Below, piece by piece: positions 9,610 through 17,819 of a stretch of DNA of 64,000 nucleotides; position 1 is the first letter of the stretch; each line of letters starts with the position of its first letter. The notes beneath the pieces were generated by a model. That model did no database searches. It worked only from the letters and a program-made list of their open reading frames with translations, and was not told the DNA's origin. Both the position numbers and the translations under genes were made by a program. Source of the DNA: Candidatus Uabimicrobium amorphum (GTDB taxonomy: Bacteria; Planctomycetota; Uabimicrobiia; Uabimicrobiales; Uabimicrobiaceae); assembly GCF_009002475.1 (NCBI RefSeq), contig NZ_AP019860.1, positions 4,278,001 through 4,342,000 of the forward strand, read 5' to 3'.

Positions 9610-10332
9610 ATGAAGACAAAACTAATTCAGGACCTTTCGCCTACGGAAAAAGAAAAACTTTTACAAATACAAAACAATCCTGAGCAGGTCATTTGCCATG
9701 ATTTTTTTGGCGATGGTGATTATCATTTCATTGCTTTGGGAGTTATGTTTATACTTAGTGTGTGTGCGGTGATTGCTTTTGCGAATAATGTCAATATTAT
9801 GTATAGCTCGGGATTGTTTGTTGCATCAGCAATCGTCATGGGACTTTGGCTTGTTGTTCGCCTCGAAAAGGAACCTTTTCTAGAGGTGGGTATCATGATT
9901 GCGGGAGGACTCGTTGTCATTATGCTTGCGGGGACGGAGAATGCGTATGTTTCGCTTGCGGTTAGTTTATTTTTTGCGTGGAGTGTAATCCAATCTATAT
10001 ACATGACGTATTCGGTACGTTGCCGCGAAATCAAGACGGCGCGTTTTATTGTCCCATTATATGTTGTTTGGATTCACGATACACAAATTGATTACTATGA
10101 GTTTTGGAGTGGAAAACAATCTTTGGTCTCTACGACCAATCGTGAGTCCAGTACCAGTAGTGCGGCAGTGGATCACGTTTTTACCTTTGAAGACGGGAGT
10201 GAGATTGTATACAGTGTACCAAAAAATGGTGAATTGGATTCCTTGTTGAAAGATGTTAGTCTTCAGGTGAAAGATTACAAGTCTATGGAAAACATTTATG
10301 GTAACCTTGAAACATATCGAATTTTTGCGTAA
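9610..10332 (+). CDS. Multi-pass membrane protein of unknown function
   Basis: 240 aa. The open frame starts at 9583, but ATG at 9610 is preferred because gaggga lies 8 nt before it. The first 35 residues are soluble and charged. About four hydrophobic helices follow between residues 35 and 140 (ALGVMFILSVCAVIAFA, LFVASAIVMGLWLVV, VGIMIAGGLVVIML, VSLAVSLFFAWSVI). A C-terminal soluble domain of about 85 residues contains YSVRCREIKTARFIVP and a run of beta strands (HVFTFEDGSEIVYSVP), perhaps PH-like. I do not recognise a family. It converges on queG with only 9 nt between. Confidence 0.75.
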   Translation: MKTKLIQDLSPTEKEKLLQIQNNPEQVICHDFFGDGDYHFIALGVMFILSVCAVIAFANNVNIMYSSGLFVASAIVMGLWLVVRLEKEPFLEVGIMIAGGLVVIMLAGTENAYVSLAVSLFFAWSVIQSIYMTYSVRCREIKTARFIVPLYVVWIHDTQIDYYEFWSGKQSLVSTTNRESSTSSAAVDHVFTFEDGSEIVYSVPKNGELDSLLKDVSLQVKDYKSMENIYGNLETYRIFA

Positions 10333-10341
10333 CTAAATGTA

Positions 10342-11289
10342 TTATTTCTCTTGTTGTTTCGATGTTACTGCTTTTATATTACGCATTAAGCCAGCGTGTT
10401 TTGTTCTTTTAATAGGGCTTTTACGGTAATTTTCGCGAAATTTTTCTTCACTGATGTTGGAAAGCTCGTGGAGTTCTGGATTGAGGTTATGTGGGCGCGG
10501 TGCGAAACTTTCCTCGGTTGTTTCCTGTGAAAATTTGTTATTCCATGGGCAAACGTCTTGACATATATCACAACCGAAAATCCAATTATCCATTTTGGGT
10601 TGTAGTTCTTGTGGAATGTCAAATTGTGGTTTGAGTTCAATCGTTAGGTAGGCAATGCATTTGTTGGCATCAATTACATAGGGATCAGTGATGGCATCGG
10701 TCGGACAGGCATCTATGCACCTAGTGCATGAACCACAGTGGTCGCTCATGGGAGTATCATAATCTAGCGTGCAATTTACCACTACTTCGCCCAAAAACAT
10801 CCATGATCCGTAGTCGCGACTGATTACCGTATTGTGTTTTCCCAACCAACCAATACCACTTTTTACGGCCCAAACTTTATCCATAATCGGGGCGGAATCT
10901 ACGAAAACACGCCCTGAAATATTCTCGTCTTGTTCGCAAATAAAATCTAAAAGTTGCCGCAGGTGTTTTTTCATGACATCGTGATAGTCATCTCCCCAGG
11001 CATAGCGAGAAATTTTCCCTTGGGATGGATTGTGGGCGTGTTGATGTTTTGTATAGTAGTTCATCGCCACAGAGATAATGGACTTTGCTCCTGGCACTAA
11101 CTTACATGGATCTACTCTTTTGGCAAAATGATTTTCCATATAGTGCATTTTGCCTTGATAACCATTGTCTAGCCAAGTTTGCAATAATTTTTCTTCGGCT
11201 TGTAGATGCTGTGCTTGTGCAATTCCCACATGACAAAATCCGAGTTCCAGTGCTTTCTCTTTGATTTTATGGCTAAGAGTTTTTTCCAT
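10342..11289 (-). CDS. queG: Epoxyqueuosine reductase QueG
   Basis: Last step of queuosine synthesis on tRNA: a cobalamin and iron-sulfur enzyme that reduces epoxyqueuosine to queuosine in the wobble position of GUN-decoding tRNAs. 315 aa. The N-terminal DUF1730-type region (GYQGKMHYMENH) is followed by two [4Fe-4S] binding motifs, CGSCTRCIDACP and CDICQDVCPWN, in the expected order. The C-terminus stops soon after the ferredoxin part, so this is the short form without HEAT-like repeats. ATG at 11287-11289. It begins 2 nt after the stop of the pseudokinase gene, so translation of the two is probably coupled. Confidence 0.95.
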   Translation of the reverse strand: MEKTLSHKIKEKALELGFCHVGIAQAQHLQAEEKLLQTWLDNGYQGKMHYMENHFAKRVDPCKLVPGAKSIISVAMNYYTKHQHAHNPSQGKISRYAWGDDYHDVMKKHLRQLLDFICEQDENISGRVFVDSAPIMDKVWAVKSGIGWLGKHNTVISRDYGSWMFLGEVVVNCTLDYDTPMSDHCGSCTRCIDACPTDAITDPYVIDANKCIAYLTIELKPQFDIPQELQPKMDNWIFGCDICQDVCPWNNKFSQETTEESFAPRPHNLNPELHELSNISEEKFRENYRKSPIKRTKHAGLMRNIKAVTSKQQEK

Positions 11290-11291
11290 TC

Positions 11292-12134
11292 TCAGAACTT
11301 AACAGACAGTAGGTCTTTTTCTTGTAAATCGTGACAAATCTCTTGGCAATCGGTGTAGCTACTTAACATTTTTTGTAGAACTTCTTTTGCTCCATCCGAG
11401 GCTTCAACGTCATCTATATTGATTTCACCTTCGGCGATTTCTCCGGTAAGCATTTCATAAAAAACAACGGCCAAATCGCGGATATCTTTAATTAGAGGGC
11501 TATTGTTGGCTTCGTCTTTTATACCCCAGCGATCGCGACAAGCAGCACGATGTAATTTGGTATGTAGTTTAGGTTTGTTGTTATTCGAGAGTATAATACT
11601 TTTCGAGCTAACTTCGCAGTGAACAACATTTCGTTCGTGCAAATAACTTAGCGCTTGTGATGTTTGATACACAATGCGACATGCCGTTGGTTCAAAGTAA
11701 GCTCCGCAAGTGGATATTTCTCTACCAATGGAAACACCGTTGACGTACTCCATTACATAGTAAATTTTGCCATCGATAGAGCCTGTGTGATGAACATCAA
11801 TAATATTATCGTGATTGAAATCTACTGCTTTGGCAAAGTACTGTTGGAAGTTGTCGGAAAAGTCTTCTGGCAAAGGTGTTTCGCGTTCTAAAACCTTTAA
11901 GGCTAGTGGAATACGCGAACGTTCTCCGCGCAATTGTTCTCCTTGGCGAATAGTATCGCTTCCCCAAAAGTGCTTATAGACAACATTTTGGAATAACTCA
12001 TTATTTTTTAATGCACTCATCAATGGTGTAATAAGACTACGAATTTCTTCTTCTTCGTTTTGTACTTTGTAAATATCACCATACTCTCCATTGGCGATTT
12101 TTTCTATTATTTTATAGTTGTCAACTGTGTTCAT
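11292..12134 (-). CDS. Kinase-fold protein lacking catalytic residues (pseudokinase)
   Basis: 280 aa with a Hanks-kinase outline: YKIIEKIANGEYGDIY (glycine loop), LALKVLERE (the VAIK Lys), NIIDVHHTGSIDG, YYVMEYVNG, and the C-lobe VVFYEMLTGEI. The catalytic loop reads VVHCEVSSKSI in place of HRDLKxxN, so the Asp and Asn are lost. The DFG position reads KLHTKL. About 45 residues are inserted between the glycine loop and the Lys. ATP may bind, but phosphotransfer is unlikely. No membrane segment, so cytoplasmic. Start is ATG 12132-12134; a GTG directly upstream (12135-12137) is an alternative, with GGGAA ahead. Sits 2 nt before queG. Confidence 0.85.
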   Translation of the reverse strand: MNTVDNYKIIEKIANGEYGDIYKVQNEEEEIRSLITPLMSALKNNELFQNVVYKHFWGSDTIRQGEQLRGERSRIPLALKVLERETPLPEDFSDNFQQYFAKAVDFNHDNIIDVHHTGSIDGKIYYVMEYVNGVSIGREISTCGAYFEPTACRIVYQTSQALSYLHERNVVHCEVSSKSIILSNNNKPKLHTKLHRAACRDRWGIKDEANNSPLIKDIRDLAVVFYEMLTGEIAEGEINIDDVEASDGAKEVLQKMLSSYTDCQEICHDLQEKDLLSVKF

Positions 12135-12163
12135 CACTGGTAATTCCCGCTATCTTTTGAAGA

Positions 12164-12200
12164 AATTGGTGGGGAAATTTTACAAGATTCCCCACCAATT
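12164..12200 (-). terminator. Terminator downstream of valS
   Basis: A perfect 13-bp stem (aattggtggggaa / ttccccaccaatt) with an 11-nt loop starts 9 nt after the valS stop and is followed on the minus strand by a T-rich run (tttctt). It separates valS from the pseudokinase-queG pair. Confidence 0.85.
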
Positions 12201-12208
12201 GTTTTAAT

Positions 12209-15052
12209 CTAAAAATTGGCAAATTGTTTGTGTAGGTGTTTCAATTTTTCCAATTTTTCCTGGTTTTCTTGTGCTTTGGCACGTTCAGCAGCAACAATTT
12301 CAGGCTTAGCTCGCTCCACAAAGTTACGATTATCTAATTTTTTGCTAATACTTGCAATATATTTCTCAACTTGTTGTATTTCTTTTTGCAAACGTTCCAA
12401 TTCTTTGTCTACATCCACAAACTCGTGAATATCCACGTAAACTTCACAGCTCGAATCTAGCAATGTCACTGTTTTTTGTGGTTTAGCACTTTCGTTTTCT
12501 ATAATTTCTAAACTGTCCAGGTTCGCTAAACGTATTATACTACGGTGACTTTCTTTGTCCGAAAGTAACGATTGTGCGAGTTCATTTTTGGCAAGGATAT
12601 ATGCGCGAATTTTTTGTGCTGGCTTAATGGTATAATCAGCACGCAGGGTTCTTACCAAAGTGACAATATCTTGTAACTTATTGAATTTGGCGATAATTGC
12701 TTGCAATGAATCTTCGGGCTCTTGACTTTCGGGAAATTTTTCCATAACAAGTAATGGCGACTCCGGACGTTTACTTCCCCATAAATTACTCTTATCTCCT
12801 ACTTCAATGAGTTTATTCCATAACTCTTCGGTGATAAATGGGGCAATCGGGTGAAATAGACGCAATATATCGGCAAACGCTGTGATTAGACTGTGTAGAG
12901 CTGTTTTTCTTTGAACATCGTCTTCTGATGTAAGTCTTGCTTTACATAGTTCAACATACCAATCGCAAAAGTCACTCCAGATAAGTTGGTAGTAAATTTC
13001 CCCCAAATGAGAAAAATCGTATTTATCTAAGTTCTCACGTAGTTTGTTGGTGGCAAGTTGAATCTTTCCCTGCATCCATAGATCTTCATCACTAAGGTGT
13101 GCCGCGAAATCTTCGGGAGAATTATTGTCTTTTTCTTGGTCGATATACATGAAGATAAAACGCGCTGCGTTCCACAGCTTTGTCATAAATCTACGACCAA
13201 TGTCATAAAAAATATTTAGAGATAAACGAATTTCTTGTCCTGTCGAGCATTGGTGCAGTAAAGTATAACGCATTGCATCTGCTCCGGCAGCTTCGAAACC
13301 ATCAGGAAAGTTTTTCTCAATTTCCTTTAGGCGTTTTTTCATATCACTTGGACGCGCTTCGTTTACTGGCTTTTTTAAATCGTCGATTGTGGCACCATCA
13401 ATAACAACAAGTGGGTCAATCCCGTTTCCTTTTGATTTACTCATCGTTTCACCCTTGGCATCGAGAATGGTCGGGTGAATGTATACATTTTTGTAAGGAA
13501 ACGCATCTTCAAATTTTAAAGCGCTAAAATTCATACGCGCCACCCAAAAGAAAATAATATCTTTTGCGGTAGAAAGCGTTGTGGTGGGAAAATAGCGTTT
13601 AAAATCGGAGGAATGTTCTGGCCATCCAAGCGTTGACATCGGCCACAACGCGGAAGAAAACCATGTATCGAGTACGTCTTCTTCCTGCCTCCATACATCG
13701 GGATTATCCAAAACTTGTTGTGGTGTTTCTTCACTAACAAGTACTTCGCCTGTTTCTTTATGATACCAAGCGGGAATACGGTGTCCCCACCAAATTTGTC
13801 GCGAAATACACCAGTCACGAATATTATTTAACCAGTGAAAATATACCTTGTTCCAACGTTCTGGCTGAATATTGAGTTCACTGTGACGTTCTAGGGCCAT
13901 TTTGGCCAAAGAGTCCATTTTCACAAACCATTGTTTGGATAAACGATACTCAATCACCTCTTTAGAGCGATAAGAACGTCCTAGCGGAACTTTGTATTTT
14001 TGTTCTTTGTCTAGAAGTTCTTGCTCTTTTAGGTGCTTTACTGCCTCACGACGACATTTGTAGCGATCTAGTCCACGGTATGCTTCTGGAACTTCGTCGT
14101 TCATTGTGGCGTCTTCGTTCATTACGTTGATAGGTTCGAAATTGTGACGATTCCCCACTTCAAAGTCGTTTGGGTCGTGTGCCGGAGTAATTTTCAAACA
14201 TCCTGTTCCAAAAGCTTTATCTACGTAATCGTCGGCGATGACCGGAATTTCTCTGTCTGTCAGAGGTAATTTTACTTTTTGGCCTATGTATTTTTGATAG
14301 CGTTCGTCTTCGGGATGAACAGCTACTGCTACGTCACCAAAAAGGGTTTCAGGTCTTGTCGTTGCGACGATGAGATACTCGTCTTCTGCGCCAACAACGG
14401 GATATTTAATGTGCCATAAGTGACCAGATTCTCCACCTTCTTTTGTCTCTACTTCGTCATCGGAAAGTGCTGTGCGGTCAACAGGACACCAGTTTACAAT
14501 GCGTGTTCCTTGGTAGATGAGACCTTCGTCATATAGCTTTTTGAAAGAACGATTTACTGCGCGAGATAGACCTTCGTCCATGGTAAAACGCGTGCGTTCC
14601 CAGTTACAACTACAGCCCATTTTACGTAGTTGATCGAGAATAACGTTTCCGTATTTTTCTTTCCATTCCCATACATACTCTACAAATTTTTCGCGACCAA
14701 TTTCGCGATAGTCAATTCCTTGCTGGTCAAGCATCTTTTTTACGACTGTTTGTGTCGCAATGCCTGCATGGTCTGTTCCTGGAATCCATAGCGCATCATA
14801 ACCACACATTCTTTTGTAGCGAATGAGCATATCTTGTATGGTGTTGTTTAGCGCATGCCCCATATGTAAACGTCCGGTTACGTTTGGTGGGGGGATGGCA
14901 ATGGTATATGTTTCTGCTTTTGCTCTTTCTTCATCTAAAACCGTTCCGTCGGGGGATAAGGCCGCATTGAAACAACCCTGGTCCAACCATTTTTGATAAA
15001 TTTGTTCTTCGATTTCTGAAAAATTATATCTTGGAGGTATAACTTCACTCAT
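12209..15052 (-). CDS. valS: Valyl-tRNA synthetase
   Basis: Charges tRNA-Val with valine; class I aminoacyl-tRNA synthetase in the cytoplasm. 947 aa, normal for the family. The HIGH motif is HMGH at 63-66, inside PPPNVTGRLHMGHAL. The KMSKS motif is TMSKS at about 536-540. The editing domain lies between them (TTRPETLFGDVAVAVHPEDE). The anticodon-binding region is followed by the C-terminal coiled-coil arm (VDVDKELERLQKEIQQ to the end) typical of ValRS. After the KMSKS loop there is an insertion of about 40 residues (DGATIDDLKKPVNEARPSD and onward), longer than in E. coli ValRS. ATG at 15050-15052. A strong terminator follows. Confidence 0.98.
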   Translation of the reverse strand: MSEVIPPRYNFSEIEEQIYQKWLDQGCFNAALSPDGTVLDEERAKAETYTIAIPPPNVTGRLHMGHALNNTIQDMLIRYKRMCGYDALWIPGTDHAGIATQTVVKKMLDQQGIDYREIGREKFVEYVWEWKEKYGNVILDQLRKMGCSCNWERTRFTMDEGLSRAVNRSFKKLYDEGLIYQGTRIVNWCPVDRTALSDDEVETKEGGESGHLWHIKYPVVGAEDEYLIVATTRPETLFGDVAVAVHPEDERYQKYIGQKVKLPLTDREIPVIADDYVDKAFGTGCLKITPAHDPNDFEVGNRHNFEPINVMNEDATMNDEVPEAYRGLDRYKCRREAVKHLKEQELLDKEQKYKVPLGRSYRSKEVIEYRLSKQWFVKMDSLAKMALERHSELNIQPERWNKVYFHWLNNIRDWCISRQIWWGHRIPAWYHKETGEVLVSEETPQQVLDNPDVWRQEEDVLDTWFSSALWPMSTLGWPEHSSDFKRYFPTTTLSTAKDIIFFWVARMNFSALKFEDAFPYKNVYIHPTILDAKGETMSKSKGNGIDPLVVIDGATIDDLKKPVNEARPSDMKKRLKEIEKNFPDGFEAAGADAMRYTLLHQCSTGQEIRLSLNIFYDIGRRFMTKLWNAARFIFMYIDQEKDNNSPEDFAAHLSDEDLWMQGKIQLATNKLRENLDKYDFSHLGEIYYQLIWSDFCDWYVELCKARLTSEDDVQRKTALHSLITAFADILRLFHPIAPFITEELWNKLIEVGDKSNLWGSKRPESPLLVMEKFPESQEPEDSLQAIIAKFNKLQDIVTLVRTLRADYTIKPAQKIRAYILAKNELAQSLLSDKESHRSIIRLANLDSLEIIENESAKPQKTVTLLDSSCEVYVDIHEFVDVDKELERLQKEIQQVEKYIASISKKLDNRNFVERAKPEIVAAERAKAQENQEKLEKLKHLHKQFANF

Positions 15053-15369
15053 AACTTTTTTCCTTATGGATTCTTAACGAATTTTATTGTCAATTTTGAG
15101 TTTGTTATCAATTTAAATAAAGCAAGCAAAATATACGTTGTTTATTTTTATGAAGATAAACTTCGGTGATGTGTCATTCCTGCGAAAGCAGGAACCTAGC
15201 AATATAAAATTGTCTTGAGAATGCTGGATCCCTGATCAAGTCAGAGATGACAACCTAGAGAAATGTTTTTATTGATAACAACTTCTAGTAAAAACGTAAG
15301 AACCTTGTTTTTTCTTGCTTAAATCTCAATTAAAATGATTATTGTACTGCCTACGTAATAGATTATCTA
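15053..15369. other. Intergenic region upstream of valS with palindromic repeat
   Basis: 317 bp between aroA and valS on the same strand. It contains the palindromic element at 15172-15252 and otherwise AT-rich sequence that should hold the valS promoter. I see no T-box leader or RNA gene in it. Confidence 0.6.
15172..15252. repeat. Imperfect palindromic repeat (TGTCATTCC...GATGACA type)
   Basis: Outer ends tgtcattcctgcg and cagagatgaca are inverted; inside lies a small hairpin cctgcgaaagcagg. The ends and internal pieces (gcgaaagcaggaacc, ggatccctgatcaag) match a very widespread class of bacterial intergenic palindromes, probably non-autonomous mobile repeats. Confidence 0.65.
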
Positions 15370-16638
15370 CTAATTTTGTTGCAAACTAGATAACTTTTCC
15401 CAAAAGTCGGGGAAGGATTTTGCCACTACTTGTGGGTTTTCTATATAGACTCCTTCTTCTAAACACCCTAGCATCGAAAATGACATTGCCATGCGGTGGT
15501 CATCGTAGGTGTGAATGTGTTTTTTTCCTTGTGGCGTACCGCCATAAATGGTCAGTGAGTCGTCGTCAAATTCACTGTGAATACCTATCGTCTTTAATTC
15601 ATCATGTACTGCCTTACAGCGGTCTGTTTCCTTGTGTTTTAGTGTGCTTAAACCTGAGATGTGTGTTTTTCCTTTCGCAAATGCCGCAACGACCGACAAT
15701 GTTTGGGCGCTATCAGGAAGGAGTGTCATGTCGCAGTTGATCCCTCGTAAGTTACCGTTGCTTTTAACTTCAATCCAGTTTTCTCCATGGTGAACCTGAC
15801 ACCCCATTTGCTCTAGCAAAGTGGCAAAATAGATATCCCCTTGCTCACTTGTTGGCGATACATTGTGCACACGGATGCTTCCACCAGATATGGCCGCCAA
15901 TCCCCAGAAATAAGTGGCTCCTGTGGCATCGCCCTCTATATAAACTTCGGTGGCATTGCTTTTTTGCGGTTTTATTGTGTAGCCACGTTGATTAGATTCA
16001 TGAACTTCCACGGCAAATTTTTTTAGATATTCTAGTGTCATGAGGATATATGATTGGGAAATTTTTTTGCCACAGACTTTTAGTTGTAAACCGTGAGGGA
16101 AAGCGCATCCACATAGCAAAAGAGCACTAATGAATTGACTACTCATGGTATTATCTACGACAATTTCTTTCGCCGTGGGATTTGTAAAACCACGAATGAC
16201 AATCGGCGCACATCCTGTCGTTTCAAGATAGTCAATGTTTGCTCCTAAATCGCGCATTGCATTGACAAGATCTCCTATGGGCCTTTGATGAAGGCGTGGT
16301 GTACCGGCAAGGATAATTTCACCTCCGGCAATACAGCAAAGAGGAATCAAAAATCGTAGTGTGGTTCCTGCCATTCCGACGTTAATTTCGCCATGGTAAG
16401 GCTTTAGTTGTCCGGCGATGTGTAGGGCGTTTTTGTGGTGGGTTGTGGATATTCCCATGCATTGTAGTGCGCGAATAAGAAGAGCACTGTCATCACTGGG
16501 AGAGTAGTTGTAAAGGATAGAAGTTCCTTCCGCCAATGCTGCAAGAATTAATGCACGGTTTGTATAGCTTTTCGAACCGTGTAGATGTATTTCACCACGC
16601 ATATGCTGTGGTAGATGGACAAATTTAGCGTTTTCCAT
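15370..16638 (-). CDS. aroA: 3-phosphoshikimate 1-carboxyvinyltransferase (EPSP synthase)
   Basis: Joins phosphoenolpyruvate to shikimate-3-phosphate in the shikimate pathway to aromatic amino acids. 422 aa from ATG 16636-16638. The frame opens further upstream to 16731, but the family begins about ten residues before the HGSKSYTNRA motif (Lys23, Ser24, Arg28 here), which fits this start. Also seen: GMAGTTLRFL, RPIGDLV, LPDSAQTL, KETDR and YDDHRMAM, the standard substrate-binding signatures. The start lies 1 nt after the rsgA stop, so the pair is co-transcribed and probably translationally coupled. Confidence 0.97.
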   Translation of the reverse strand: MENAKFVHLPQHMRGEIHLHGSKSYTNRALILAALAEGTSILYNYSPSDDSALLIRALQCMGISTTHHKNALHIAGQLKPYHGEINVGMAGTTLRFLIPLCCIAGGEIILAGTPRLHQRPIGDLVNAMRDLGANIDYLETTGCAPIVIRGFTNPTAKEIVVDNTMSSQFISALLLCGCAFPHGLQLKVCGKKISQSYILMTLEYLKKFAVEVHESNQRGYTIKPQKSNATEVYIEGDATGATYFWGLAAISGGSIRVHNVSPTSEQGDIYFATLLEQMGCQVHHGENWIEVKSNGNLRGINCDMTLLPDSAQTLSVVAAFAKGKTHISGLSTLKHKETDRCKAVHDELKTIGIHSEFDDDSLTIYGGTPQGKKHIHTYDDHRMAMSFSMLGCLEEGVYIENPQVVAKSFPDFWEKLSSLQQN

Positions 16639-16639
16639 A

Positions 16640-17611
16640 TCAAAATGGCTTTTCTCTGTTGTGAAAGGCAACGGGTCGCGAAGACATACTTGGATTTTCA
16701 ATAGAGTCGATGACATTGTAATAACTGTCATAGCGAAATTCTTCGATTTCTCCCTTTTCGACAGCTTCTTTTACGGCACACTTGGGTTCATGAGTGTGTG
16801 TACATCCACGATAACGACAGTGAGAAGACAATGCGGCAATTTCTGGATAATAATTTGTTACTTCTGCAACGGAAGTTTCCCACAAATTGAGTTCGCGGAT
16901 ACCTGGTGTGTCAACAACGTAACCTCCAATGCACAGGGGATTTAATGTTACGCTAGTTGTTGCATGTTGTCCGCGGCGACTTTTACGGCTTATGTTTTTC
17001 GTGACAAGTGTCAAGTCGGGATCTATTGTTAGTAATAAGGACGATTTTCCAACGCCGGAGTGTCCCGCAAGAGCTGTTGTTTTGTCCTTAAGGATGTTGC
17101 GCAATTCATCTAGACCTTGTTGCGTTTTTGTACTTGTGCACACAACGGTATATTCTAGCTGGCGATATGTTTCAATGACCTGTTCTATGCGCTCTTTATT
17201 TTTATCTTTGTGCAAAAGATCTTGTTTATTTATACAAATAACAGGTTGTAAGTCTCCCTTGATCGCGGCTATGATAAAACGGTCGACGATTCCCGGATGA
17301 AAAGGAGGATTGTAGACCGCTGTTACAATGAGAAGTTGATCGATGTTACTCGCAACAATTTGTTCTTTCGCGACAGCTCCTATGGCGCGACGTGAAAGTT
17401 TCGTGTAGCGCGGTAAGAGCTCTTTCACAATTATTTCTTCGGCTTCATCTTCGATAAAAAGGACTCGGTCTCCGACACAAAGAGGTTTAGATGTTTTGGG
17501 ATCAACGCCAATGACTTTATGTGGAATGTATGCGTGGTATGTATTTTGCTCGCTGTGGATTTGGCATCTTTTCCCATCCACACGTGTAACAACACCTTGT
17601 TTGAGATCCAT
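16640..17611 (-). CDS. rsgA: Ribosome small-subunit GTPase RsgA
   Basis: Circularly permuted GTPase that acts in late maturation of the 30S subunit. 323 aa from ATG 17609-17611, chosen over the longer open frame (to 17725) because AGGAAC precedes it and the N-terminal OB-fold (QGVVTRVDGKRCQIH) starts there. Motif order is that of the family: G4 NKQD first, then G1 GHSGVGKSS, then G3 DTPGIREL. The C-terminal zinc site has Cys and His in CRYRGCTHTHEPKC. The gene is divergent from the symporter gene (209 bp between) and 1 nt ahead of aroA. Confidence 0.96.
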   Translation of the reverse strand: MDLKQGVVTRVDGKRCQIHSEQNTYHAYIPHKVIGVDPKTSKPLCVGDRVLFIEDEAEEIIVKELLPRYTKLSRRAIGAVAKEQIVASNIDQLLIVTAVYNPPFHPGIVDRFIIAAIKGDLQPVICINKQDLLHKDKNKERIEQVIETYRQLEYTVVCTSTKTQQGLDELRNILKDKTTALAGHSGVGKSSLLLTIDPDLTLVTKNISRKSRRGQHATTSVTLNPLCIGGYVVDTPGIRELNLWETSVAEVTNYYPEIAALSSHCRYRGCTHTHEPKCAVKEAVEKGEIEEFRYDSYYNVIDSIENPSMSSRPVAFHNREKPF

Positions 17612-17819
17612 ATTTGTTCCTGTTTGTTTTGTAATTTGAAATAATGTATGGTTGTTTTTTATGCTGTAAGTTCTTAAGTATAACAATACTAAAGTTTGTT
17701 TGAAAGTAATAACTGTGTCCACCAAGATTGCATAGAAAAAACTTTTCCATTAAAAACGAATCTGTTATCATACAGAAGATATAAAATGTGCAAGTAGTAA
17801 AAATATTTGGAGTTTTTTA

